A DNA stretch of 7,447 bases from an uncultured Flavobacterium sp. (lineage in GTDB: Bacteria; Bacteroidota; Bacteroidia; Flavobacteriales; Flavobacteriaceae). Below are positions 1-6,805 of this stretch, in pieces (the first letter of the stretch is position 1; each line of letters starts with the position of its first letter). The DNA lies in contig NZ_CALBSN010000111.1 in assembly GCF_937967675.1 (NCBI RefSeq), positions 1-7,447 on the forward strand, read 5' to 3'. The notes under the pieces are model-generated. The model was given only the letters and a program-made list of their open reading frames with translations, did not search any database and had not been told where the DNA came from. Made by a program: the position numbers and the translations under genes.

Positions 1-377
1 TGGTCGATAATATTTCCTGAAACTTCTGCTAAACGGTGAACGTTTGCTTCACGCGCACGGTAGTCACCACCTTTAATAGTATCATAGAAAAGACGGTAAA
101 CGCTATCACCATCATTTTGATAATTTTTTGCTGCATTGATACCTCCTTGAGCCGCAATTGAGTGCGCACGACGAGGAGAATCTTGAAAACAGAATGCCTT
201 TACATTATACCCCATTTCTCCAAGAGAAGCAGCGGCAGAAGCACCTGCTAAACCAGTTCCTACCACAATAATATCGATTTTTGGTCTATTATTTGGTGCA
301 ACTAATTTCAAGTGATTTTTATGGTCGGTCCATTTATCTTTTAATGGACCCGCTGGTATTTTAGAATCTAACTTCAT
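1..377 (-). CDS. sdhA: Succinate dehydrogenase/fumarate reductase flavoprotein subunit, N-terminal part (cut by window edge)
   Basis: This is the catalytic FAD subunit of respiratory complex II, which oxidises succinate to fumarate (or the reverse) on the cytoplasmic face of the membrane. The first 125 residues are in the window. They show the Rossmann dinucleotide-binding motif IDIIVVGTGLAG (residues 34-45) and the motif RRAHSIAAQGGINAA (69-83), whose His72 is the expected site of covalent FAD attachment. The ATG at 377-375 is the natural start: it lies 18 bases after the sdhC stop and gives the usual short leader before the FAD fold. The substrate-binding capping domain and the C-terminus lie beyond position 1, as presumably does sdhB, following the Bacteroidetes order sdhC-sdhA-sdhB. 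It should be co-transcribed with sdhC. Nothing in the visible part looks broken. Confidence 0.96.
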   Translation of the reverse strand, partial: MKLDSKIPAGPLKDKWTDHKNHLKLVAPNNRPKIDIIVVGTGLAGASAAASLGEMGYNVKAFCFQDSPRRAHSIAAQGGINAAKNYQNDGDSVYRLFYDTIKGGDYRAREANVHRLAEVSGNIID

Positions 378-395
378 AATATATACTGATGTTGA

Positions 396-1256
396 TTATT
401 TTTTAAAGTGTAAAATGATTGGAATGATTGCAAACAATAGCGGAACTATTATCGAAAATACTTTTCCTACAAACTTGATAACAGGAGTTAACTTAGAGCT
501 ATTTACACCAATCGATTGAAATGCGCTTTGAAAACCATGCCATAGGTGAAAGGCTAAAGCTATCATTGATAAAACATAAAAAATTGTAAAAGCCAAACCA
601 TACTTAGCATCTTTGAAAAAGTCAACAGTAAGTTTATGTAAATCTTTATAAAGGTTTGCAATTTTAATATCCGCTGCCGCATAATACAACTCTGTACCAT
701 TTTTAACTATATATTGTTGTGGCAACATTGTATTTTGTTTTTTCTCATGTTCAAGTGCCACCTGCTCAACAAGAAAAAATTGACCTGATTGAGTTCCAAT
801 GTAAAAATTTTGTGTAACGCCTTGAATGTTAACAGATTTCTTTGCTAATGGCATATTTTTATCAAAATGCATTTTTGCCCAAAAATTAACCATATGAGTA
901 GCGATAAAAACTAAAATAATAGTCCCTAATACCGCCATATTTCTGGAAGCAATACTACTAGAAGAACCATCTGTTTTAGCATAACCAATTGGTCTTGCTT
1001 TTTTGTTTTGAATAGTTAACATAATTCCATCTATAGCATGGAATATGATTGAAATGTAAGTTAGATAAGAAAGTAACTTAACTGCAGGATTGGTGGTCAT
1101 GAATAGGGCATATTCATTGAACTGTTGACTGGTTCCAAAAATTAATTGAAGATTTCCTGCCAAATGTCCCGCCAAAAACAAGCATAAGAATAAACCTGTA
1201 AGAGCCATCCAGTATTTTTTTACAATAGATGACTTTAATAGTGCTGATTTTGCCAT
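396..1256 (-). CDS. sdhC: Succinate dehydrogenase/fumarate reductase cytochrome b558 subunit, with an enlarged loop
   Basis: This is the membrane anchor of complex II, a di-heme b558-type subunit that passes electrons between the SdhB iron-sulfur clusters and menaquinone. It has 286 residues and about five membrane segments (roughly 14-36, 58-82, 105-127, 220-241 and 258-283). Histidines inside them fit the heme ligands of the Wolinella FrdC type: His31 (AGHLAGN), His73 (IIFHAID), His121 (ATHMVNF) and His237 or His240 (AFHLWHGFQSAFQ). The start MAKSALLKSS matches what I recall of flavobacterial homologues. The oddity is the stretch between segments 3 and 4 (about 128-218, some 90 residues). 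From memory, related proteins are about 220-230 residues, so roughly 55-60 residues are extra; this comparison was not run. With a cytoplasmic N-terminus the loop would face the periplasm. The gene is first in the sdh operon, 18 bases before sdhA, with a promoter match just upstream. Confidence 0.95.
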   Translation of the reverse strand: MAKSALLKSSIVKKYWMALTGLFLCLFLAGHLAGNLQLIFGTSQQFNEYALFMTTNPAVKLLSYLTYISIIFHAIDGIMLTIQNKKARPIGYAKTDGSSSSIASRNMAVLGTIILVFIATHMVNFWAKMHFDKNMPLAKKSVNIQGVTQNFYIGTQSGQFFLVEQVALEHEKKQNTMLPQQYIVKNGTELYYAAADIKIANLYKDLHKLTVDFFKDAKYGLAFTIFYVLSMIALAFHLWHGFQSAFQSIGVNSSKLTPVIKFVGKVFSIIVPLLFAIIPIILHFKK

Positions 1257-1295
1257 AATTTTTATTTGATTGTACTAGTTTAATAAAAAATCAAA

Positions 1296-1326
1296 CAAAA
1301 ATACAGCTATTTCAATTTAACTACAA
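1296..1326 (-). promoter_or_regulatory. Bacteroidetes-type promoter of the sdhCA operon
   Basis: Read on the minus strand, TTG (1326-1324), a 20-base spacer and TATTTTTG (1303-1296) match the Bacteroidetes housekeeping consensus TTG-N(17-23)-TAnnTTTG. The -7 box ends 39 bases before the sdhC ATG, giving a predicted leader of about 30-35 bases. Two other TAnnTTTG matches lie further upstream (1415-1408 and 1434-1427) but have no well-spaced TTG. The rest of the 179-base gap (1257-1435) holds no ORF and no hairpin with a T-run, so no terminator for the upstream lipoprotein gene is visible. Confidence 0.65.
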
Positions 1327-1435
1327 CCTTTTCAAGCTAATTTATAATGATTTTAAAATGAGTTTAACTATTGTTGAATACCAAGGGATTAAAGCGTATA
1401 AATCATACAAATGTATAGCATATTAGCAAATATAC

Positions 1436-2308
1436 TTAATTTACATATAAAGGTATCAATCCTCTTAACCCCATATCAACAACATTTTCTCCTATTGAAG
1501 GCTCATATTTACCATCAGCCGTTACTTCTTGCCATTCAAAACTATTGTTTGTAGATAGTGATAGCGTTATTATAACATCGCGAGTTTCACTACCATTGAT
1601 AATTAAGTTTTGAGAAAATTTTCCTGTTACTACACATGAACCTGCAGGTATTGGCGAAGTAGAAGCAATAGGGTTTGGAACTGTGGTTGCTCCAGCTGGA
1701 GCTTGGCCAGAAGTAGCGTAAGGAACATCATTTAAAGCAAAAGCCCAATATCCTTGCAGACGATTTCCGTTTATAGGAAATGAATTATTACCTATAGCGT
1801 GTGTTGTGATGTAAGTATTATATCCAACAAAACTAGCAAGCTTTCCTTGATAATCGGCGCCATTATTTCGTACCGAAATTCCATATTCTTGATACGCCAA
1901 AGAAACACGAACATATTCATAATTTCCTTGTGCTACTTGACTTAATGGAATTTTTAAAAAAGCCTCACCTTCTCTAACAATAACCGCTTTACTAAAATCA
2001 ATCGCAACCGAACCGCCTTGAGTAGTTTCATCGGCATGATACAAAATGGTACCATTCCCTAATTGGGTGTAAGCCGTTGGTGCCAGTTCAAAATAATGCG
2101 CACTAATTTTACTAAAATCGGGAGATTGTGCCGCATGTCCTGATGGAATTGATGCAGGTTGCCCCAAATTATTCAAACGCACTTGATTAGGATCAAATTG
2201 AAATTTAACAATCAAATATGGCTCGTTTGTTGCATCGTCTTCATCCTCACAGGAAAAAAAAGACACAACCGAAACCAAAACTAAAAGAACTCCAACAATT
2301 TTTTTCAT
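1436..2308 (-). CDS. Surface-type lipoprotein of unknown function
   Basis: I do not recognise the family with certainty. The 290-residue product begins with a lipoprotein signal peptide: MKK, a hydrophobic stretch (4-18), and the lipobox-like FFSC with the lipidated Cys at 20. Residues 21-25 (EDEDD) are acidic directly after the Cys, as in the lipoprotein export signal that sends Bacteroidetes lipoproteins to the outer face of the outer membrane. The rest is polar and beta-rich with no membrane segment and only one further Cys (224). Stretches such as YLIVKFQFD (31-39), KISAHYFELAP (67-77) and VAQGNYEYVRVSL (125-137) loosely recall MbnP-like (methanobactin-partner-like) lipoproteins, but this is a weak impression. 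The C-terminus holds GENVVDMGLRGLIP (273-286). The gene lies 83 bases downstream of the propeller gene on the same strand. Co-transcription is possible; I found no exact promoter match in that gap. Confidence 0.85.
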   Translation of the reverse strand: MKKIVGVLLVLVSVVSFFSCEDEDDATNEPYLIVKFQFDPNQVRLNNLGQPASIPSGHAAQSPDFSKISAHYFELAPTAYTQLGNGTILYHADETTQGGSVAIDFSKAVIVREGEAFLKIPLSQVAQGNYEYVRVSLAYQEYGISVRNNGADYQGKLASFVGYNTYITTHAIGNNSFPINGNRLQGYWAFALNDVPYATSGQAPAGATTVPNPIASTSPIPAGSCVVTGKFSQNLIINGSETRDVIITLSLSTNNSFEWQEVTADGKYEPSIGENVVDMGLRGLIPLYVN

Positions 2309-2391
2309 AAATCAAAAACGTTTGATATTGCAACAAAATGTTTATTAAATCATTTAACGCAAAAACTACAACAAATAGTATGCCTTTTTAA

Positions 2392-5169
2392 CTATTTTTT
2401 AGGATTTAAGATTTCAAACCATTTGCTTTCTAAAGTTTTATTTATTGAAATCGTAACCTTAAATTTTCCGACAGGTAAATAAAACTTCTTGTTTTCAGCT
2501 GATTTGATTTTGATGTTTTTGTCTTTTTTATTCCAATTATCCGCTACATTTTTTGGCATCGAATAATCAAAATTAAACGAATTCAATCCTTCTTTAGCTT
2601 CTACTTTTTGAGTATAAACTACCATCCCAGATTCATTCTCAATCGAAACATTCACAATTCCATCTGCATTAGCATAAAACCAAATTGTTTGCGAAGGTTC
2701 ACTCGGTTTTCCCCAAGCGTAATTTTGAATTCCCCAACGATCGGATTTTGTTCTATCGTTTACTTTAAATAAATGCAGGTTTTTAGCTAAAACATCTTTA
2801 GTTAATTCCTGAACTTTCGATATATCCATTTTATAAATCGAACGACCATGAGTTCCTACGATTAATTCTTTTGCTTTCATTTGAATGACCGCATCATGAA
2901 CTGCTACTTTTGGCATTCCGTTTGAAAAATCTTGCCAAGTAATCCCTTTGTCTAACGAAATAAATAAACCATTATCAGTTCCAACATACAAAATATTCTC
3001 ATTTGTCGAATCTTCAACAATTACATTTACAGCTTGAGATAATCCATTTGAAATTGAAGTCCAAGTCGCACCAAAATCATCCGAAACAAAAGCATAACTT
3101 TCAAAATTATCGTTTCTATATCCGTTTAAAGTCGCATAAACTCTTTCTTTCTTGTGAGTCGAAGCCGCAACTCTTGAAACCCATAAATTCCGAGGTAAAT
3201 TACCCGAAATCAATTGCCAAGAAGCGCCACCATCTTTCGAAACGAGAATTTTCCCATCATCAGAACCTGCATAAAGCAATCCAAATTGGAATTTACTTTC
3301 CGAAATAGTCGTCAAAGTTCCAAAAGCTACGTTTCCTTCTTTTGCACCATTGGTTAAATCGCCTGAAATTTGTTCCCAAGTTTCGCCTTGATTCATAGAA
3401 CGGTGTAAGAAGTTAGAACCCATGTACAAAATATCCTGGTTGTGCGAAGACAATAAAATCGGTGTTTGCCAATTAAAACGATACGGTTTTTCTCCTTTTG
3501 GAGCCTTTGGTGTGATGTAATCAAACTTGCCTTCTTTTTGATTGATTCTGTAGTAATTTCCAAATTGATATCCTGTGAAAACTACATTTGGATTGCGACT
3601 ATCAATCTGGATTTGCATGCCATCGCCACCCATTAATTCTTGATACGGATATTTTCCGTCTTGATGCCAAGCTACAGAGTGAGCATATTCATTATTTCCA
3701 AACCAAACGCCGTTGTCTTGCATTCCGCCATAGACATTATAATTCTCTTGATAATCTACATTCACCGCATACAATTGACCAAGTGCTTCATTGTTACATT
3801 TAATCCAATGTGCTCCGTTGTCGTATGAAATATTTACACCACCATCATTCCCGTTAATAATGTGATTTGGATTTTCAGGATTTACCCAAGTTACGTGATG
3901 ATCGGCATGAACGTTTTCTTTTGAAATGGCCGTAAAAGTTTTTCCGCCATCTTCCGAAAATAATAACGGAACGCCACCAATGTAAACACGATTTTGATTT
4001 CTTTCATCTACAGAAATGTTCGCAAAATAATATCCATAGGTATAAAACATATCGTCGATATAATTCTGATTTGCTTTTTTCCAAGATTTGCCACCATCTT
4101 CTGATTTATAAACTTCGCAACCAATTACTTCGGTTTCAAATAACGCTTTGTTGGCATCTGATAAAACTGCTAAAACTTCTTTAGGTTCAATGTTATTATT
4201 AGCAACCCAATTTTTAATATTTTCTGCACGATATTTATCTCTTAAGCCACTTTCTTTCAAAGCGATATTAAGTTCTTTATTCGAAATTTCCATTAAATCA
4301 GCTCCAGGAGAAGACAACATCGTGGTTAATTTATTTTTTGAAACGGCTTTAGGTCGCTTATTTTGATTGTCCAAAACAGCATAAATCACATTTTCATTGA
4401 ACATCGCTAAACCAATTCTTCCCACACCTTCATTTGCTGGAAATCCGCTTTCTTTTGTGGTCACTAATTCCCAAGAAGTTCCGCCATCTTCACTTTTATA
4501 AATACCCGATTTTTCGCCATCACCATCAAAATGCCACGCTTTTCTATCTTTTTGCCAAGATGCCGCAAACATAATTTTTGGATTATTTTTAGAAACCGCT
4601 AAATCAATAATTCCAGCATCTTCCGCAACGAACAAAGTTTGTTTCCAAGATTTTCCACCATCAGTTGATTTGTAAATACCACGTTCTTTGTTGGTTGTAT
4701 ATAAATGTCCGACAGCAGCCACGACAATTTCATTCAAATTGCTTGGGTTGACCCAAATTCGGCTAATGTGATGCGAATCTTTTAATCCTAAATTTTCCCA
4801 AGTTTTGCCTTTATCGGAAGATTTTAAAACCCCAACTCCAGCATAAGACGAGCGCGAAGCATTCACTTCACCCGTTCCAACCCAAATCGTTCCCGAATTC
4901 CAATCCACTGTAACGGAACCACAATTTACCGTTTCCGCCGAATCCATCACAGGCGAAAAAGAAGTCCCGTTGTTATTGGTATACCAAAGACCGCCCGTAG
5001 CATAAGCCACGTAAAACTCGGTTGGATTTTTTGGATTTACAGCTAAATCAACCACACGACCACTCATGATGGTTGGTCCGATATTTTTAGCTTCCACTTG
5101 ATTAAACAACGAATTTTGAGCGATTGTCGATTGCACAATCAATAAAAACAGGATAGTAATTTGCTTCAT
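2392..5169 (-). CDS. Secreted Asp-box (BNR/VPS10-sortilin-like) beta-propeller protein
   Basis: A 925-residue exported protein, probably periplasmic or extracellular. A Sec signal peptide (about 1-18, ending TIAQ, no lipobox) precedes a long propeller region with eleven Asp-box-like turns (S-x-D-x-G-x-[TS]-W): near residues 64, 117, 168, 226, 356, 405, 448, 591, 644, 696 and 738. The best copies are STDGGKSW, SEDGGTSW, SEDGGKSW and SKDGGASW; the first (TNNNGTSF) and eighth (SMNQGETW) are degenerate. This is the pattern of bacterial VPS10/sortilin-N and BNR-repeat proteins, often auto-named glycosyl hydrolase; no sialidase or glucanase catalytic set is evident. A probably helical, charged insertion (about 270-350) separates copies 4 and 5. 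HADHH (421-425) and GNDGG (440-444) look like conserved family motifs. Residues 826-925 form a C-terminal beta domain (WFYANADG, LPVGKFKVTI). No type IX secretion tail is recognisable. Substrate unknown. The gene faces pepP across a divergent promoter region. Confidence 0.9.
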   Translation of the reverse strand: MKQITILFLLIVQSTIAQNSLFNQVEAKNIGPTIMSGRVVDLAVNPKNPTEFYVAYATGGLWYTNNNGTSFSPVMDSAETVNCGSVTVDWNSGTIWVGTGEVNASRSSYAGVGVLKSSDKGKTWENLGLKDSHHISRIWVNPSNLNEIVVAAVGHLYTTNKERGIYKSTDGGKSWKQTLFVAEDAGIIDLAVSKNNPKIMFAASWQKDRKAWHFDGDGEKSGIYKSEDGGTSWELVTTKESGFPANEGVGRIGLAMFNENVIYAVLDNQNKRPKAVSKNKLTTMLSSPGADLMEISNKELNIALKESGLRDKYRAENIKNWVANNNIEPKEVLAVLSDANKALFETEVIGCEVYKSEDGGKSWKKANQNYIDDMFYTYGYYFANISVDERNQNRVYIGGVPLLFSEDGGKTFTAISKENVHADHHVTWVNPENPNHIINGNDGGVNISYDNGAHWIKCNNEALGQLYAVNVDYQENYNVYGGMQDNGVWFGNNEYAHSVAWHQDGKYPYQELMGGDGMQIQIDSRNPNVVFTGYQFGNYYRINQKEGKFDYITPKAPKGEKPYRFNWQTPILLSSHNQDILYMGSNFLHRSMNQGETWEQISGDLTNGAKEGNVAFGTLTTISESKFQFGLLYAGSDDGKILVSKDGGASWQLISGNLPRNLWVSRVAASTHKKERVYATLNGYRNDNFESYAFVSDDFGATWTSISNGLSQAVNVIVEDSTNENILYVGTDNGLFISLDKGITWQDFSNGMPKVAVHDAVIQMKAKELIVGTHGRSIYKMDISKVQELTKDVLAKNLHLFKVNDRTKSDRWGIQNYAWGKPSEPSQTIWFYANADGIVNVSIENESGMVVYTQKVEAKEGLNSFNFDYSMPKNVADNWNKKDKNIKIKSAENKKFYLPVGKFKVTISINKTLESKWFEILNPKK

Positions 5170-5185
5170 CTCGAAAAAATTTGTT

Positions 5186-5216
5186 GAAAATTAGCCAAAA
5201 CATTGCACTTCTACAA
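5186..5216 (-). promoter_or_regulatory. Probable promoter of the Asp-box protein gene
   Basis: On the minus strand, TTG (5216-5214), a 20-base spacer and TAATTTTC (5193-5186) resemble TTG-N(17-23)-TAnnTTTG with one mismatch in the last base of the -7 box. It ends 16 bases before the ATG at 5169, implying a short leader of roughly 10 bases. AT-rich DNA produces such matches by chance, so this is tentative. Confidence 0.35.
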
Positions 5217-5256
5217 AATTTCTAAAGTATTTAACAACTTTTCATTTTTATCTTAT

Positions 5257-5264
5257 TAATTTTG
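5257..5264 (+). promoter_or_regulatory. Probable -7 box of the pepP promoter
   Basis: TAATTTTG is an exact match to the Bacteroidetes -7 box TAnnTTTG, ending 20 bases before the pepP ATG. No TTG stands at the expected -33 position, so only half of the promoter is supported. The GGAG at 5264-5267 overlaps the box and is too far from the ATG to act as a ribosome-binding site; Bacteroidetes genes commonly lack one. Confidence 0.45.
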
Positions 5265-5284
5265 GAGAACAAAACATTTACATC

Positions 5285-6577
5285 ATGAAATACCATCAAA
5301 TAGACCGCAATTTGTTCGTGAAAAACAGAGCTAAATTTACGACTCAAATGAAACCTAATAGTGTTGCGGTATTCAATTCAAACGATATTTATCCCGTAAG
5401 TGCTGATAGCACATTGCCATTTGCACAACATAGAGATATTTTATATTTATCGGGTGTTGACCAAGAAGAAAGTATTTTATTGCTTTTTCCAGATGCGCCT
5501 TACGAACATTTAAAAGAAATTTTATTCTTAAAAGAAACAAATGAGCACATTGCGATTTGGGAAGGTGAAAAACTAACCAAAGAAAGAGCCTTTGAAGTTT
5601 CTGGAATTAAATCGGTGATTTGGTTACAAGATTTCCACAAAACCTTGAAAGAAATCATGGCGTATGTCGATACAATTTACATCAACACTAACGAACATTA
5701 CAGAGCGGTTATCGAAACCGAAACTCGTGAAGCGCGTTTTATCAAATGGTGGAAAGAAAATTATCCAGCACATAAAGTAGAAAAATCGAATCCTATTTTA
5801 CAAAGATTGCGTTCGGTTAAAGAAAGTGAAGAATTGGATTTAATCCAAAAAGCGTGTGATATTACTGAAAAAGGTTTCAGACGCGTTTTGAATTTCGTAA
5901 AGCCAGGTGTTATGGAGTACGAAATCGAAGCCGAATTTGCTCATGAATTTTTAAGAAATCGTTCGAAAGGTTTTGCTTACACGCCAATTATTGCCTCTGG
6001 AAATAACGCAAATGTGTTACATTATATCGAAAACAACCAACAATGTAAAGCTGGTGATTTGATTTTATTAGACGTTGGTGCAGAATACGCGAATTATTCA
6101 AGTGATATGACACGTATGGTTCCAGTTTCGGGTCGTTTTACGGATAGACAAAAAGCGGTTTACAATGCTGTTTTAAATGTGAAAAATGAAGCTACAAAAA
6201 TGTTGGTTCCAGGGACATTATGGAAGCAATATCATGTAGAAGTGGGTAAAATCATGACTTCAGAATTGTTAGGTTTAGGATTATTAGACAAAGCCGATGT
6301 ACAAAACGAAAATCCAGATTGGCCAGCATATAAAAAATATTTCATGCACGGAACTTCGCACCACATGGGATTAGACACACACGATTATGGTTTATTACAC
6401 GAGCCTATGCAAGCCAACATGGTCTTCACAGTTGAACCTGGAATTTACATTCCGAAAGAAGGTTTTGGTATTCGTTTAGAGGACGATATGGTGATTCAAG
6501 AAAAAGGAGCAGCGTTTAATTTAATGCGTAATATTCCAATTGAAATTGAGGAAATTGAAGCGATAATGAATGCTTAA
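5285..6577 (+). CDS. pepP: Xaa-Pro aminopeptidase (aminopeptidase P, M24B family)
   Basis: A cytoplasmic, dinuclear-metal (usually Mn) peptidase that removes the N-terminal residue when proline is in second position. It has 430 residues, close to the usual length for PepP. Residues 1 to about 170 form the N-terminal creatinase-like domain (NSNDIYP, LPFAQHRDILYLSGV); about 180-425 form the pita-bread catalytic domain. Aligned by eye with E. coli PepP, the five metal ligands are present: Asp263 and Asp274 (LLDVGAEYANYSSDMTR), His359 (MHGTSHHMGLDTHD), Glu384 (VEPGIYIP) and Glu399 (IRLEDD). The substrate and catalytic histidines match His355 and His366. The segment between the two glutamates is about 8 residues shorter than in E. 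coli. No signal peptide is seen. The ATG at 5285 starts MKYHQIDRNLF, the expected beginning. The gene looks monocistronic, with its own -7 box before it and an intrinsic terminator 40 bases after its stop. Confidence 0.96.
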   Translation: MKYHQIDRNLFVKNRAKFTTQMKPNSVAVFNSNDIYPVSADSTLPFAQHRDILYLSGVDQEESILLLFPDAPYEHLKEILFLKETNEHIAIWEGEKLTKERAFEVSGIKSVIWLQDFHKTLKEIMAYVDTIYINTNEHYRAVIETETREARFIKWWKENYPAHKVEKSNPILQRLRSVKESEELDLIQKACDITEKGFRRVLNFVKPGVMEYEIEAEFAHEFLRNRSKGFAYTPIIASGNNANVLHYIENNQQCKAGDLILLDVGAEYANYSSDMTRMVPVSGRFTDRQKAVYNAVLNVKNEATKMLVPGTLWKQYHVEVGKIMTSELLGLGLLDKADVQNENPDWPAYKKYFMHGTSHHMGLDTHDYGLLHEPMQANMVFTVEPGIYIPKEGFGIRLEDDMVIQEKGAAFNLMRNIPIEIEEIEAIMNA

Positions 6578-6591
6578 ATTAGTTTAAGGGT

Positions 6592-6606
6592 TTATAAGGT
6601 TATAAG
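6592..6606. repeat. Short direct repeat TTATAAG x2
   Basis: TTATAAG occurs at 6592-6598 and again at 6600-6606, one base apart, between the pepP stop and its terminator. It lies within the longer repetitive stretch GGGTTTATAAGG-TTATAAG. No function is apparent; chance or a decayed intergenic repeat are both possible. Confidence 0.35.
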
Positions 6607-6616
6607 TTTAAAAGGG

Positions 6617-6646
6617 CGGCTTGCAGAAATGTGAGCCGTTTTTTTT
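6617..6646 (+). terminator. Intrinsic terminator of pepP
   Basis: CGGCTTGCA (6617-6625) pairs with TGTGAGCCG (6630-6638) as a 9-base-pair stem with two G-U wobbles, closed by a GAAA tetraloop and followed by eight T residues (6639-6646). Stem, tetraloop and T-run are all textbook for Rho-independent termination. It lies 40-60 bases after the pepP stop and separates pepP from the alpha/beta-hydrolase gene. Confidence 0.88.
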
Positions 6647-6702
6647 GGAACACAGATTGGAGAAATTTTTAAAATTTATATAATTTCTTAAATCTGTGTT
6701 TC
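6647..6702. repeat. Inverted repeat with 21-base arms
   Basis: The arm at 6647-6667 (GGAACACAGATTGGAGAAATT) is, at 18 of 21 positions, the reverse complement of the arm at 6682-6702, around a 14-base AT-rich loop. As RNA, two of the three differences become G-U wobbles, leaving a single G-A mismatch. It starts on the base right after the terminator T-run and has no T-run of its own, so it is not needed to end pepP transcription. It may be a dispersed REP/MITE-like intergenic repeat or an mRNA 3'-end stabiliser; the sequence alone cannot decide. Confidence 0.75.
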
Positions 6703-6765
6703 TAAAATATTAAACCGACGGAATGAAAAGTTTGTTGTAAAAAAACCCTTGCGTACTTCGCAAAA

Positions 6766-6799
6766 AAACTTTGATTCCGAAGTTTCGGAATTAGCGTTT
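6766..6799. repeat. Hairpin with 16-base arms upstream of the hydrolase gene, possible operator
   Basis: The core ATTCCGAA (6774-6781) / TTCGGAAT (6784-6791) is a perfect 8-base inverted repeat around GT. Outside it, 6766-6773 and 6792-6799 pair in plus-strand RNA with two wobbles and one mismatch. AAACTTT stands on both sides (6766-6772 and 6800-6806). The element ends 6 bases before the -7 box TACCTTTG, so it covers roughly the -33 zone of that promoter, where a repressor or activator could bind. A smaller inverted repeat, TTGCG/CGCAA, lies just upstream (6749-6763). On the minus strand the core is followed by a T7 run (complement of 6768-6762), so an antisense terminator is another possibility. 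Confidence 0.6.
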
Positions 6800-6805
6800 A
6801 AACTT

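Noticed and set aside
1408..1434. Two further TAnnTTTG matches on the minus strand (1415-1408 and 1434-1427) before sdhC
   Set aside because: The nearest upstream TTG gives spacers of about 11 bases for the first (from 1429-1427) and 22 for the second (from 1459-1457, inside the lipoprotein gene). Such boxes are frequent by chance in AT-rich DNA; the 1296-1326 site has better spacing and position.
2309..2391. Small palindrome TTAAAT-C-ATTTAA (2345-2357) and near-promoter strings such as TAGTTTTTG between the propeller and lipoprotein genes
   Set aside because: The palindrome is AT-only, too tight to fold well and has no following T-run, so it is not a terminator. The promoter-like strings have a 3-base instead of 2-base gap and no placed TTG.
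3003..4366. Plus-strand open frames at 3003-3308, 3588-3803, 3640-3828 and 4148-4366
   Set aside because: They lie antisense inside the Asp-box protein gene, have no recognisable domains, and read as low-complexity shadows of its codons (for example SNLQQLHLQLEIIHLK).
4440..5000. Recurrent DNA strings such as CCACCATCTTC and CCAAGATTTTCC across the propeller gene
   Set aside because: They are the reverse complement of codons for repeated Asp-box motifs (SEDGGKSW), so the protein repeats explain them.
5264..5267. GGAG upstream of pepP as a Shine-Dalgarno site
   Set aside because: It ends 17 bases before the ATG, too far to act, and overlaps the -7 box; Bacteroidetes translation seldom depends on such sites.
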